A stretch of 64,000 nt of DNA from an uncultured Clostridia bacterium (GCA_947628085.1 CANQYM010000008.1:1-64000); one strand, 5' to 3'; numbered from the stretch's first letter, positions 29,801 to 38,106 are shown. Numbers and translations are program-made. The notes: generated from the letters alone by a model not told the origin.

Positions 29801-32446
29801 AACTTCTTTTACTGTTCCATTTTCATAATAATTTGTTGCTTCTGAGTTTGCATATCTTAAGATTACTTTTTCTTCTTTTGCTGGTGCATACATGTTTACT
29901 TTTATATTTGCATTTAATACTATGTTTGTTCCATTTGTTAATACACCAGAGTTTATTCCATCTTGTCTTCCATCTATTGAAAATCTAATTATTCTTCCTT
30001 CTAAGCTACTTCCTGTTATTTGCAAGCCTTCTCCATTTAATAAGCTTACATTGGTTAATTCTATGTTTTCTACATATTCTGGTAATTCTATTTCAAAATC
30101 TGAATGACCATATACATCTGAGTTTTCTTTTGCATTATTTAATTCTATTCTCATTTCTACATCTGTATTTGGCTTTATTGTTGATAAACTTTCTCTATCT
30201 AAAATTAAGTTTGCTTCTGTTACAGTATCTAGAAGTTTTGTTTCTACACTTATTTCTCCTACATTTACTGGTTCTTCAACATAGCTATATTTTGCTTCCA
30301 TTCTTGATTTTGTTATTATTTTATCTAAATATGAATATGTTAATTTATCTACACTTACATCACTTACTGCTTTTACTGTGCTTATTACTAAGTTTCCTTC
30401 TTCTGCTGGTTTTGTTATTTCAAAATTTAATTTTGAATATCTTTCTCCAAAACCTATTTCTATATTTCCGGCTTCATTAACAGCTGAATCTTTATTTATT
30501 ACATTTATAATGTTTCCTGTTTCATCTTTTACTCTGATTTCTCCTGTTTCTCCTAAGATGTTATCAAAGTTTTCTTTACTTACTCTTACTGTTTTATAAT
30601 AAACATCATTTGTTTCTATTACATTTCCTGTTTTATCTATATATGTGCTAGTTTCATCTTTTACTTCCATGCCTTCTACGATATCTTTATAAGATATGTT
30701 TATTATCATTTCAGATGGCATCTCTACTTCATATCTTCCAGGATTGTTATAGTTTACATATGCATATGCTTTGCTCATTTTGTTCATATTATTATCTACA
30801 TGTATTGATACTATTTCTCCTGTTGTTCCTTCTAATTCATATGTGTTTTCTTTTTCTGTTGTAACCACATTCTTGTTTTCTTCTGATTCTACACCACTTA
30901 ATGTTGTCATTCTTGCTACTACTTTTGTTTTTGCTTCTAGCTTTTCATCTTCTCCTACTTCTATATTTCCATATGTGTATGTTACAACATATTCGTCTAC
31001 TCCTGAGCCATTATATAATCTTTCTTCTTGCTTTTTCTCTCCTTCTTGTAAATATTCTCCTTCAGACTCATTTATTTCTACCATTTGTTTTTCATTGTTT
31101 ACTTTTATTCTTAATTTATTTTCTTCTTCGTTATATTCCCAATTGTCTGTTCCAAATTTAACTTCTCCTGCTCCTAAACCATTTGTTCCTTCTGTTGAGT
31201 TTGCTACTACTGTTATTTTTGTTGGCTTTTGGTCTTTTATTATTGGCACATCTATTTCAAGTTCTGTTTCTTTTACTGGTAATGTATTTTCATCTTCTTC
31301 TACTTTACTATCTATTTTTTCAACTGTTTGGAATATTAAACCACCTTCATATGTTACATATTTTGTTTTTTCTTCTTCTAACTTTGCTTCTCTTTCATCT
31401 TTCCATAAAACTTCTAGACTTACTTCTTTTGCTACTTCTGTTTCTTCTCCGTCTTCATCAACATATATTCCACTAAATCTTACTAAACTTTCTCCTGATG
31501 CTTTTTCTTCTCTTATGAACTCTTCATTTTTATATTCTATTGGTATTCTTAGAAGTATTTCTGAGTCCTTTTCTATTTGGCTAAAGTAAAGAGTGTTATT
31601 TTCAAAACTGTCTACATATTCTTGTTCTTCTACCAAGTCTTCAACTGTTACTTTTTCCTCTTCCTCAACTATTTGTTCTTCGTTTATTTCTTCTTGATTT
31701 TCTTGTGATTCTGAGTTTACTTCTTGTTCTGATGCTATTTCTTGTTCTGGGCTTACTTGTTGAACTCTATTTACTTCTTGAGCTTGACTTTCCTGTTCTG
31801 CTTGGTTTTCTTGCTCTGCTTGATTTGGTTGTTGCTCTGAATTTTCTTGTTCTGTTTGATTTGCTTGTTGTTCGCCATTTTCTTCCTGTTCAGCTAGATT
31901 TTCTGGTGTTCCTATCAATCCATTAACCATTTCTTTTATTTCTTCTGCTGTTAGTACTTCTTGAGCTTGGTCTTCACTTTCATTTGTGTTTTCTGTAGCC
32001 ACTTGGTTTTCTAAATTTTCACCTTGTGGTTCTTGATTTTCTGGAATTGCTTCTTGGTTTTCTGGAAGTGTTTCTTGATTTTCTAGCATTGTTTCTGATT
32101 CCTCTGATATTTCTTCTCTTATATCAAAGTTTAGCTCTTCATCGTTTGCTCCAACAATTTCCACTTTAGCGTTTTTCAAATACCCTTCTTTTTTCACATT
32201 CAAGCTAGTATTTATAAACAACTCCTTGTTGTTTACATCGCTAATAATCGAAGTTCCTCTTTCTCCTTCCACCTCAAAATAAGCATCAAAGCTAATATTT
32301 CTACTTCCAGTGTCACTACTAACACCAAAAACAACTTCTGCAAAGCTTGCTGCATAACTCTTAGTTATAAGCGCAAAATTTGCAAAAGTTAGCGTAAATA
32401 TTAGCATTATTGCTAAAAGTTTTTCTAGAATTTTATTTCTGCTCAT
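26885..32446 (-). CDS. Giant surface protein, type A copy 1 (A1): DUF11-like, SdrD-B-like, membrane anchor
   Basis: 1853 aa. The signal peptide KILEKLLAIMLIFTLTF ends near KSYA. Residues of about 113-275 are a Glu/Gln/Asn-rich spacer with repeated ENQE and EQE units. The central ectodomain is shared with A2 and A3. DUF11-like modules (NTYVKEGETLKYTYNVRNEG and similar) precede an SdrD-B-like domain starting at VTGTAWLDKNEDG (about 1522). It ends with a transmembrane helix (YVSVIITSILLGSIVVFII) and RRW. AAGGAG lies 11 nt before the ATG. It is first gene of the array and is followed after 1 nt by B1. Parts of its DNA are almost identical to A3, which points to recent duplication or conversion. 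It is probably a surface adhesin or wall-spanning fibre; no partner is visible. Confidence 0.85.
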   Translation of the reverse strand: MSRNKILEKLLAIMLIFTLTFANFALITKSYAASFAEVVFGVSSDTGSRNISFDAYFEVEGERGTSIISDVNNKELFINTSLNVKKEGYLKNAKVEIVGANDEELNFDIREEISEESETMLENQETLPENQEAIPENQEPQGENLENQVATENTNESEDQAQEVLTAEEIKEMVNGLIGTPENLAEQEENGEQQANQTEQENSEQQPNQAEQENQAEQESQAQEVNRVQQVSPEQEIASEQEVNSESQENQEEINEEQIVEEEEKVTVEDLVEEQEYVDSFENNTLYFSQIEKDSEILLRIPIEYKNEEFIREEKASGESLVRFSGIYVDEDGEETEVAKEVSLEVLWKDEREAKLEEEKTKYVTYEGGLIFQTVEKIDSKVEEDENTLPVKETELEIDVPIIKDQKPTKITVVANSTEGTNGLGAGEVKFGTDNWEYNEEENKLRIKVNNEKQMVEINESEGEYLQEGEKKQEERLYNGSGVDEYVVTYTYGNIEVGEDEKLEAKTKVVARMTTLSGVESEENKNVVTTEKENTYELEGTTGEIVSIHVDNNMNKMSKAYAYVNYNNPGRYEVEMPSEMIINISYKDIVEGMEVKDETSTYIDKTGNVIETNDVYYKTVRVSKENFDNILGETGEIRVKDETGNIINVINKDSAVNEAGNIEIGFGERYSKLNFEITKPAEEGNLVISTVKAVSDVSVDKLTYSYLDKIITKSRMEAKYSYVEEPVNVGEISVETKLLDTVTEANLILDRESLSTIKPNTDVEMRIELNNAKENSDVYGHSDFEIELPEYVENIELTNVSLLNGEGLQITGSSLEGRIIRFSIDGRQDGINSGVLTNGTNIVLNANIKVNMYAPAKEEKVILRYANSEATNYYENGTVKEVGIEYSAPTGLVAVNSISNYDDQGTVTTSIREGKKEGKIALYGGPITARTELIIMNNNRNSVGNINILGRIPYKGVKDLESNEELGTTLDTTLAGMIEANEQNRGSFNIYYSENGEATRDLGDENNGWTLEPADINLVKSYLIVPAEQNYEMAENEILRFAYNFVVPENLPHNEYAYGTFGVYYRNNAEVAKTNEFEVADIVGLTTGAGPELNLKVTPSSETLKEYDEFYLTVELENVGKIKAENVVVKMFPKKYKTTYLRFETDIEGVTAEENVIEEYEEYIGDFVVFEDERKVTNIKVPEINVGDKKEIRVYFTPNSIGELEEDYAEIETIVTADDLGKTLTENSKIKVIPAELKLTEKYTSVLSIETFENEFSLTVLIENKSQTKEMNNINFKKAIPKEFSFLSIVGDDEQLEYNYDENTRELTWKLEKLQTGQMKTFQIKLKVNELDENISETTVETNTSAKAENSGEYESNIIKISIAKPVLIIVQTSSTENTYVKEGETLKYTYNVRNEGKVSAYNVNLSEVIPEGIAITNINYVVDGVEQNRSGLMKSDVSISANIAPGEELVVNLEAVALSLNGTEEKSVTNYAVVSADKTAEIQSNTITHIIEAKEESANYAEEEKYQTVKRDIVKTYKVTGTAWLDKNEDGMRADDEELLKGISVKLVESETGEVKLTTKTDNKGAYTFSGVGNGSYFVIFEYDTKKYTVTTYKKDGIGENVNSDAILTKTNSSGTQKEVAITDVIKVENGSVANVDIGFVFVDKFDLSLEKAITKVILQTSKETTKEEYSNVHLAKVDIGAKYLSGAKVLIEYAITVKNEGDITGYAKKIVDYIPKDMIFNSSLDSNKEWYTGSDGNLYTNSLQNKELKPGETAEIKLVLEKQMTEENTGLVNNVAEIYEDYNTYGVKDKNSTPANKVQEENDISSADVSILIRTGEKLIYVSVIITSILLGSIVVFIIYNKITLKRRWVI

Positions 32447-32491
32447 ACGTTTAACTACTCCTTACAGTAAAGTGTTTTTTTTATAAGTATA

Positions 32492-32628
32492 ATTTTACCT
32501 ATATTTTAGAAGAAATCAATACCATAAATTACTAGATTTATTGATATATCAATAGTTTAACAGCTATCTATTTACGGAACTTGTTTTTGATGGTTTTGAA
32601 AGGTAATTATAAAGTTTTCGTTACTTTT
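32492..32628 (-). promoter_or_regulatory. Conserved upstream region and promoter of A1-B1
   Basis: Minus strand TTGATT (32519-32514), 16 bp, TAAAAT (32497-32492), as upstream of A2. TTTACGGAACTT (32571-32582) and ATTATAAAGTTTTC plus TTACTTTT (32606-32628) are also shared and similarly spaced. The rest of 32447-32772 is AT-rich; no further gene is seen. Confidence 0.55.
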
Positions 32629-32772
32629 ATATGTTTTTTTCGTTATAAATCAGGCTTTTATTTATTTGCGTAAAAAAAATTATTTTTTTGCTTTTTTTTG
32701 TAATATAATTGCAATTTTAAAAACTAAGCCTCATATAATTATAGTAATATTGTGTAAGGGGGGTAATTTGTT

Positions 32773-32913
32773 TTGGATAATATGGATATAAACAAACTTC
32801 TTTCTGCCATATCTAAAATGGATAAAGAAGAACTAGAAAAAAACATTTATAAAGCTAAGCAAATTTTAGAAAATTCAAATATAAAGGATAATCTTAATAA
32901 GGATAATAAATAG
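32773..32913 (+). CDS. Small acidic/basic coiled protein, unknown
   Basis: 46 aa from a TTG start, with a strong AAGGGGGG ribosome site at about 32756-32763. The product (MDNMDINKLLSAISKMDKEE and on) is short, charged and predicted helical with no membrane segment. Its TAG stop abuts the ATG of the next gene, so the two form a small operon divergent from the giant surface-protein array. The family is not recognised. It is real rather than a chance frame because of the ribosome site and the exact stop-start junction. Confidence 0.6.
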   Translation: MDNMDINKLLSAISKMDKEELEKNIYKAKQILENSNIKDNLNKDNK

Positions 32914-33291
32914 ATGAATGAGGATTTTTCAGAGGTTTTAAATAAATTTTCAGATATTTTAAAAGAAAAAAACATAGATTTAAACAATATCACAGGTGGA
33001 AATACTCCACCTGATGATAATCAAGATTTTTCTCTTGATGTAGATACTATTTTGAAAATTAAAAACATCTTATCTAAAATAAATGATAATCAAAATTCTG
33101 CTAGAAACAAGCTTTTATATTCACTAAAACCTTTTTTAGAGGAAAGCAAAAAAGAAAAGCTTGATAAATACATAAAAATTGCCAATCTACTTAGTGTGAT
33201 GGAAAACTTAGATTTAGGGTTTGATTTTCTTGAAAATAAAAAAGGTTATGATTTTATTTTAATCATAACCCTTTGTTTATTGATTATTTAA
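32914..33291 (+). CDS. Unknown helical protein running into a terminator
   Basis: 125 aa, starting directly after the preceding stop codon. The first 110 residues are charged and helical, with a Gly/Pro-rich linker (TGGNTPPDDNQ, about 29-39). The last 14 residues (GYDFILIITLCLLII region) are encoded by the hairpin terminator at 33241-33278, so this hydrophobic tail may be an accident of a lost stop or a frameshift in the A-rich stretch just before it. It is convergent with minC. The family is not recognised. Confidence 0.6.
   Translation: MNEDFSEVLNKFSDILKEKNIDLNNITGGNTPPDDNQDFSLDVDTILKIKNILSKINDNQNSARNKLLYSLKPFLEESKKEKLDKYIKIANLLSVMENLDLGFDFLENKKGYDFILIITLCLLII
33241..33278. terminator. Bidirectional terminator
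   Basis: Perfect 10-bp stem GGTTATGATT (33244-33253) and AATCATAACC (33261-33270) with a 7-nt loop. On the minus strand it is followed by TTTTTTATTTTC and ends the mre-minC operon; on the plus strand it follows the small operon and overlaps its last codons. Confidence 0.85.
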
Positions 33292-33353
33292 CTTTACCTT
33301 GCTTATTTTTTAGTTAGTTTTTCTGCTTATTCTTAATTGCTTTTTACTTGCTA

Positions 33354-33728
33354 TTAAATAATAACAATTTCATTATTTTCTATTTTACATATTGGACATT
33401 TATCTGTTTTCTCTGCAACTTCTGTAACCATGTTAGCTATTCTAATTTGAGTTACTTCGATGTAGTTTGCAGATATTATTGCTTTAGTGTTTCCATTTGC
33501 TCCAGCATGTGCAACTCCTCTTAATGCTCCTAAAATCATTATGTTTCCACCAGCAACCACTTCAGCACCAGAATTAACGTCTCCACATATAACAATGCTT
33601 CCTGCATATTCTTCTCTTCTGCCACATCTTAATGAACCTTGTATGAATTTTGTTTCTGATATATCTGTTCCTGATTCAAAAGTTTTCTTAATTGCATGAA
33701 GTCCGAAGAGATTCTGAGATGTTATCAA
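33354..33728 (-). pseudogene. minC: minC, C-terminal part (frame-shifted from N-terminal part)
   Basis: 124 aa from a TTG in the second frame, covering the MinC beta-helix domain: IQGSLRCGRREEYAG, GDVNSGAEVVAGGNI, GALRGVAHAGANGN, TQIRIANM. MinC blocks FtsZ assembly away from midcell. The N-terminal domain is in a different frame and overlaps it at 33688-33728. The TTG has no good ribosome site. A two-base loss in a TC/CT tract (reading GAATCTCTTCGGA where GAATCTCTCTTCGGA would keep E-S-L-F-G-L-H in one frame) explains the break. It may be a genuine mutation, a split but working gene, or a sequencing or assembly error. Confidence 0.8.
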
Positions 33729-33960
33729 ATTTTATTTCTACTGGTATTTCAGCATTTATTTTTTCTTTTATTTTTTCAGTTTCTGAATCTGTAAATAGTT
33801 TTCCTGTAATTCGCATTGGAATTGTTGAAGTTTGATAAAAATCCTTTAGTTTTATTAATTTTATATCTAATTCTTCTAATATTTCATCAATATCTGCAAT
33901 GATACTAATGGTTAATATTATTTCATCTGTTGTTTGACTAATTTTAATATTATTAAACAT
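33688..33960 (-). pseudogene. minC: minC, N-terminal part
   Basis: 90 aa from an ATG with GGAG 7 nt upstream. The sequence resembles the MinC N-terminal domain of Firmicutes (DEIILTISIIADIDEILEEL, then KLKDFYQ and GKLFTDSE). It reads out of frame at LRTSCN and stops. It follows mrdA by 28 nt in the cell-shape operon. No minD or minE follows, although minD usually does; MinC needs MinD for membrane placement, so minD must lie elsewhere or be absent. Confidence 0.75.
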
Positions 33961-33988
33961 CCTTTTTCTCCTTTTTACCTAAACGATT

Positions 33989-36121
33989 TTATCTAAATGC
34001 TTCTACTTCGCTTACAGCAGACATATCTTCATATACTTGTTCCATATTCATTCCAAAATATTCTGCCATAATTTCTCTTACGACTTCTGCTGTATAATTT
34101 CCATGACCACCTTTTTCTACCATAACAACTATTGCTATTTCTGGATTTTCATAAGGTGCAAATCCTGCAAACCATGCTATTACATCTTTTGAATCTTTAT
34201 TGTTTGAAAGCTCTGCTGAACCTGTTTTTCCACCAATTTCTATTTCAAAATCTCTAAATATGTTGTATGCAGTTCCTCCCTCTTCTTCAGCAACAGATTT
34301 CATTCCTCTATGCACTGTTTCGATAATTTCTGGATTTATATTTCTATCTTCCATGTTTAATGGTTCTGTGCCCAACGTTTTATTTACATAGCTATTTAGT
34401 TCATTATCAGACACTTGTGAACCATTTGAATTAATAACATTTTTTACTATTGATAAATCTAATGGATGTCCTCCATTTGCTACCATAGAAATATATTTTG
34501 CCATTTGTATTGGAGTGAATGCATTGTAGCTCTGTCCTATTGAAGCTGAGGCTGTGTAGGCTTTTGACCAAACCTCACCCCTTGATTTTGCAACTTCTCT
34601 TGAAGCTAAAGTTCCTTGAGATTCCGGAATTTCAATTCCTGTTTTCTTTCCAAGTCCAAAATAATCTGCATATACATCTAAGTTATCTATTCCAACTCTG
34701 TTTCCTACTTCAAAGAAAAAGTAGTTACAAGATTTCATTAAAGCTCCCTCTATATTTAGTCTTCCATGTCCTACTCCATAATCGTTAAAGTACCAACAAG
34801 CTGGATTATTGTATTCTGGATCGTCTGAAACTATATATTTTCCATTATCGTTAATTGTTTCTTCTGCTGAAATTGCACCAGAATCTAAACCTGCTATTGC
34901 TGTAACCATTTTAAATATTGAACCTGGTGGATATTGCCCTTGTGCAGCCCTATTATATGTTGCTTTAGCTGAATTATATTCATCTAGTTTTGTTTTAGAA
35001 ATTCCGTTATAGAAAAGCTCTGGTTCATAGTCTGGGTAGCTTGCCATTGCAAGAATTTCTCCTGTTTGAACATTTGTAACAACTACTGAACCTGTTTCTG
35101 CTGGGAAGGCCTGACCAAATCCTCCTTCTCTTATTTTCATTATGTTTCTTTCTAATGCGTCTTCTGCAATTCTTTGAAGATTTGCATCTATTGTTAAAAC
35201 TACATTAGCACCGCCTATCGCCTCCTGAGAAGTATATTCACCAGTAACAGTTCCATCAACAGACATGTCTATTTGCTTTGTTCCATCTGTTCCTCTTAAA
35301 TATTTTTCAAAAACGCTTTCTATTCCTGTTTTTCCAATTTTATCATCTGGAGCATATTCATAATCGTCGCCCTCTTCTTCGAATTTCTTTTCATCTTCGG
35401 CTGAAATTCTTCCCATATATCCTATAATGTGAGATGCTAGTGTTCCTGTGTGATATACTCTTATTGGCTCTACAACTATGTTTATTCCTGTAAGATTTTG
35501 CGAATTTTCTTGAAGCTGAACAGCTGCATTTCTTGAAATTTCATCTGAAATTTCCATTGATTTTGTGGTTGAATAGCCAATTGTGCTAATTGCATATCTA
35601 ATGGCTAAAATTCTTCTAATTTCTTTAACATCTTCGCTATTTATATTATATTTATCTCTAAATAAATAAAATGCCTCTTCTGCTGATGCAGTTGTTGGAA
35701 TTTCATATTTTTCTTTCCACTCAGCTAGCTCCTCTTCACTTCCGAAATGATATTCAAAAGGTTCTATACTTATTGGAAATGTATCTACATAAGAATTTCC
35801 ATTGTTTTCTAATATTGATGTCATAAGAGATATTGAACTATTTAATTGCTCATCATCTGTTTTTGCTTTATACATTTCAAGAGAAAACTTCATTTCTGTG
35901 CTTACTAAAACATTTCCACTTCTATCTAAAATGCTTCCTCTTGCCGCCTCAATTTTTGCTTCACGGGCAAGTCTTGTGTTTGAATTTTCTCTATATTCTG
36001 CACCGTTTACAATTTGAAGGTTGAATAATCTGAATAAAATAATAATACCTATAACATATACTATTGTTACTAAAATGTTGTATCTAAAATTTGCATTTTC
36101 TGTTTCACTTGTATGTTTCAG
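33989..36121 (-). CDS. mrdA: Penicillin-binding protein 2 (elongasome transpeptidase)
   Basis: 710 aa if started at CTG 36121-36119, the only workable start: GAGGGTG lies 5 nt upstream and no ATG, GTG or TTG occurs in frame until the internal ATG at 35893, which would remove the membrane anchor. Residues 15-40 are the signal anchor (RYNILVTIVYVIGIIILFRLF), followed by the dimerisation signature RGSILDRSGN. The transpeptidase domain has the SxxK motif (PPGSIFKM), the SxN-type motif (SCN) and KTG (GGKTGSAE). PBP2 cross-links peptidoglycan during cell elongation with RodA, MreC and MreD. It sits between mreD and minC. Confidence 0.93.
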   Translation of the reverse strand: MKHTSETENANFRYNILVTIVYVIGIIILFRLFNLQIVNGAEYRENSNTRLAREAKIEAARGSILDRSGNVLVSTEMKFSLEMYKAKTDDEQLNSSISLMTSILENNGNSYVDTFPISIEPFEYHFGSEEELAEWKEKYEIPTTASAEEAFYLFRDKYNINSEDVKEIRRILAIRYAISTIGYSTTKSMEISDEISRNAAVQLQENSQNLTGINIVVEPIRVYHTGTLASHIIGYMGRISAEDEKKFEEEGDDYEYAPDDKIGKTGIESVFEKYLRGTDGTKQIDMSVDGTVTGEYTSQEAIGGANVVLTIDANLQRIAEDALERNIMKIREGGFGQAFPAETGSVVVTNVQTGEILAMASYPDYEPELFYNGISKTKLDEYNSAKATYNRAAQGQYPPGSIFKMVTAIAGLDSGAISAEETINDNGKYIVSDDPEYNNPACWYFNDYGVGHGRLNIEGALMKSCNYFFFEVGNRVGIDNLDVYADYFGLGKKTGIEIPESQGTLASREVAKSRGEVWSKAYTASASIGQSYNAFTPIQMAKYISMVANGGHPLDLSIVKNVINSNGSQVSDNELNSYVNKTLGTEPLNMEDRNINPEIIETVHRGMKSVAEEEGGTAYNIFRDFEIEIGGKTGSAELSNNKDSKDVIAWFAGFAPYENPEIAIVVMVEKGGHGNYTAEVVREIMAEYFGMNMEQVYEDMSAVSEVEAFR

Positions 36122-36226
36122 ATTATCACCCTCTTTCGAATAAATTTATTTAATATCTCTTAGCTTTAATAATTATTTTAGCTTTTAAACATTCTTCTTA
36201 AAAGCATCTTGCTAAAATTATTTAAT

Positions 36227-36760
36227 CTAAAAATATCTTGTTAAAATATTGTTTTTCTTAAAGTTTCTATCTACTAAATATCCTAATTTTTGGAATAATG
36301 GATATAAAATAATTGATAATAAAACATTGTATATTATTTCTATAAGAACTATTTTAATAAAATTAAAATATTCTCTATCAAAATCTAAAATTATTGAATT
36401 TATGAAGTAAGTGCCAAACTCAAAAATAAGTGTTGCTCCAACTACCATAAAGATTATTGTTATTTTGTTTTCTTTAGAAAAGTTTTTATCAAAATAAGAA
36501 CCCAAATAACCAATAGCACATAACATTATTGCAGAAACTCCAATGGCTTTTCCATACAACAAATCTAAAATTAAGCCACATATTACACCAAAAGAAATTC
36601 CCACAAATTGATTTGCGAAAAGTCCGATAAATAATATATATATTATAAACAAATTTGGCTTTATACCAGAGATTGTAAAAGCATTAAACACATTTTCTTG
36701 AAGAAAATATATTATGAAAAATGCTAATATTAAAAATATTATTATGGAAAATTTTCTCAT
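36227..36760 (-). CDS. mreD: Rod-shape-determining protein MreD
   Basis: 177 aa from ATG 36760, preceded by AAAGGG; a TTG 24 nt further upstream lacks a ribosome site. Five to six hydrophobic helices fill the length, as in MreD, a membrane partner of MreC in the elongation complex. The sequence itself is poorly conserved, so the call relies on hydropathy, length and position between mreC and mrdA. Confidence 0.85.
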   Translation of the reverse strand: MRKFSIIIFLILAFFIIYFLQENVFNAFTISGIKPNLFIIYILFIGLFANQFVGISFGVICGLILDLLYGKAIGVSAIMLCAIGYLGSYFDKNFSKENKITIIFMVVGATLIFEFGTYFINSIILDFDREYFNFIKIVLIEIIYNVLLSIILYPLFQKLGYLVDRNFKKNNILTRYF

Positions 36761-36880
36761 TTTTTCCCTTTCTAAGATTTTCAAAGTTTAACTTTATTAT
36801 TTTATATTCTGCTACTATCTCAACGTTTTTTAAGTTTAAAATTTTTAAACTTATTGGCTCTTTTTCTTTGTTAAAACATT

Positions 36881-37699
36881 TTAATTATCTAAAATTAAAA
36901 GAACTGTATCTACTTTTGAAAAATCAACAACTGGTTCTACAATTGCATATCTATCTGTGATGTTACTTGTTGTGATTATTTCCTTTACTGTTCCAATTAT
37001 AATTCCTTTTGGATATATACCACCTATTCCAGAAGTATAAACTAAGTCGCCTTGAATAAGCTCTGCTCCTGTTGGTATATATGAAGCTCTTAAAACTTGA
37101 TTGTTTTCTAGAGTGCCTTTGCAAATGATGCTTTCATTTGTTGTACTTATTGTACAACTTACTGTGCTTGCAGGATCTATTATAACTTGAACTTTTGACG
37201 TGTTTTCTGTAACAGAAATTACATGACCTACTAAGCCTTTATCTGCAATTACTGTCATATTCTCTTTTACACCATCGTTTGAGCCCACATTTAAAACTAG
37301 TGTGCTACTAAAATTACTTACATCTCTATTTATTACATAAGCAGGAATTGTATTATATGATGAATATTTTTGAGTTAAGTTCATATAAGATTGAAGTGTT
37401 GCATTATCTGCTTTTATTTTTTCAAGCTCTCTTAACTCTGTTTCAAGCTCACTATTTCTCTTCTTTAGTTCTTCATTTTCTTTAGTAATATTATCCATAT
37501 TTGAAAAATAAGTAGAGTTTCCCTCTATTTTATTTCTAAGATCTGCAAATACTCTTTGAATAGGGCTAACAATTGAACTTGCAACACTTTCAAGATATGA
37601 AAGCTTATTTACTTCCACATTTGAAAGAAAAATTAATAGTATTAAAATAATAGCAGTTATAATTCCGCCTAATATTTCTGTTTGCCTATTTCTATTCAT
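36881..37699 (-). CDS. mreC: Rod-shape-determining protein MreC
   Basis: 272 aa from ATG 37699 (a TTG one codon upstream is also possible; GAGG precedes both). One N-terminal membrane helix (about 10-28), then a coiled coil (about 60-100, NITKENEELKKRNSELETEL), then a beta-barrel domain with the conserved GLVGHV and GDLVYTSGIGGIYPKGIIIG motifs. MreC is the periplasmic-side scaffold of the elongation complex. It follows the DUF4321 gene by 11 nt and precedes mreD. mreB is not in the window. Confidence 0.93.
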   Translation of the reverse strand: MNRNRQTEILGGIITAIILILLIFLSNVEVNKLSYLESVASSIVSPIQRVFADLRNKIEGNSTYFSNMDNITKENEELKKRNSELETELRELEKIKADNATLQSYMNLTQKYSSYNTIPAYVINRDVSNFSSTLVLNVGSNDGVKENMTVIADKGLVGHVISVTENTSKVQVIIDPASTVSCTISTTNESIICKGTLENNQVLRASYIPTGAELIQGDLVYTSGIGGIYPKGIIIGTVKEIITTSNITDRYAIVEPVVDFSKVDTVLLILDN

Positions 37700-37713
37700 C
37701 AAATTCTTCCTCT

Positions 37714-37971
37714 CTAAACCTTTTTATACCAGAATATTGCAATTATCATTCCAATTATACTTGCAACATTTATTCTAAACATACAACTAAAACTAATTTT
37801 TAAAACGCTTAAATCTAAAGTAACTGGATTTGATAGACCAAAATCTTGGCCATAATAAAGCCACCATAACCAATTTACTCTACGAGCTAATTCTCCAAGT
37901 AGTCCTCCAAGAACTAACCCTGATAACATGAATACTAAAAAAATCCAAAAATTTTTCTCTTTTGTTGCCAT
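37714..37971 (-). CDS. DUF4321 small membrane protein
   Basis: 85 aa with two hydrophobic helices (FWIFLVFMLSGLVLGGLLGEL and INVASIIGMIIAIFWY). It matches the DUF4321 family, which in Clostridia commonly precedes the mre genes. GGAGG precedes the ATG. It is first gene of the mreCD-mrdA-minC operon. The function is unknown. Confidence 0.8.
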   Translation of the reverse strand: MATKEKNFWIFLVFMLSGLVLGGLLGELARRVNWLWWLYYGQDFGLSNPVTLDLSVLKISFSCMFRINVASIIGMIIAIFWYKKV

Positions 37972-38018
37972 ATTTTACCTCCATTTTTTCTTACGGAAAT
38001 TTGTATTTTTATTTTAAT

Positions 38019-38047
38019 ATTATATATTGAGATAGCTAATTTTTCAA
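38019..38047 (-). promoter_or_regulatory. Sigma-A promoter of the DUF4321-mreCD-mrdA-minC operon
   Basis: Minus strand TTGAAA (38047-38042), 17 bp, TATAAT (38024-38019), about 48 bp upstream of the DUF4321 start. Confidence 0.8.
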
Positions 38048-38106
38048 GTAATTTATATACATTTTTTTAATATAATTAAATAGTATTTAACATACATATA
38101 TTTACA

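Noticed and set aside
30771..31589. Long plus-strand frame (272 aa) opposite A1, and many like it across 1-32446
   Set aside because: They lie antisense to well-supported giant genes, are made of Ser/Leu/Phe runs that mirror the Glu/Lys/Asn codons of the other strand, and lack ribosome sites.
1..32446. Repeats in the giant genes as a possible CRISPR array
   Set aside because: The repeats are diverged protein-domain repeats in frame, with no short identical repeat and spacer pattern.
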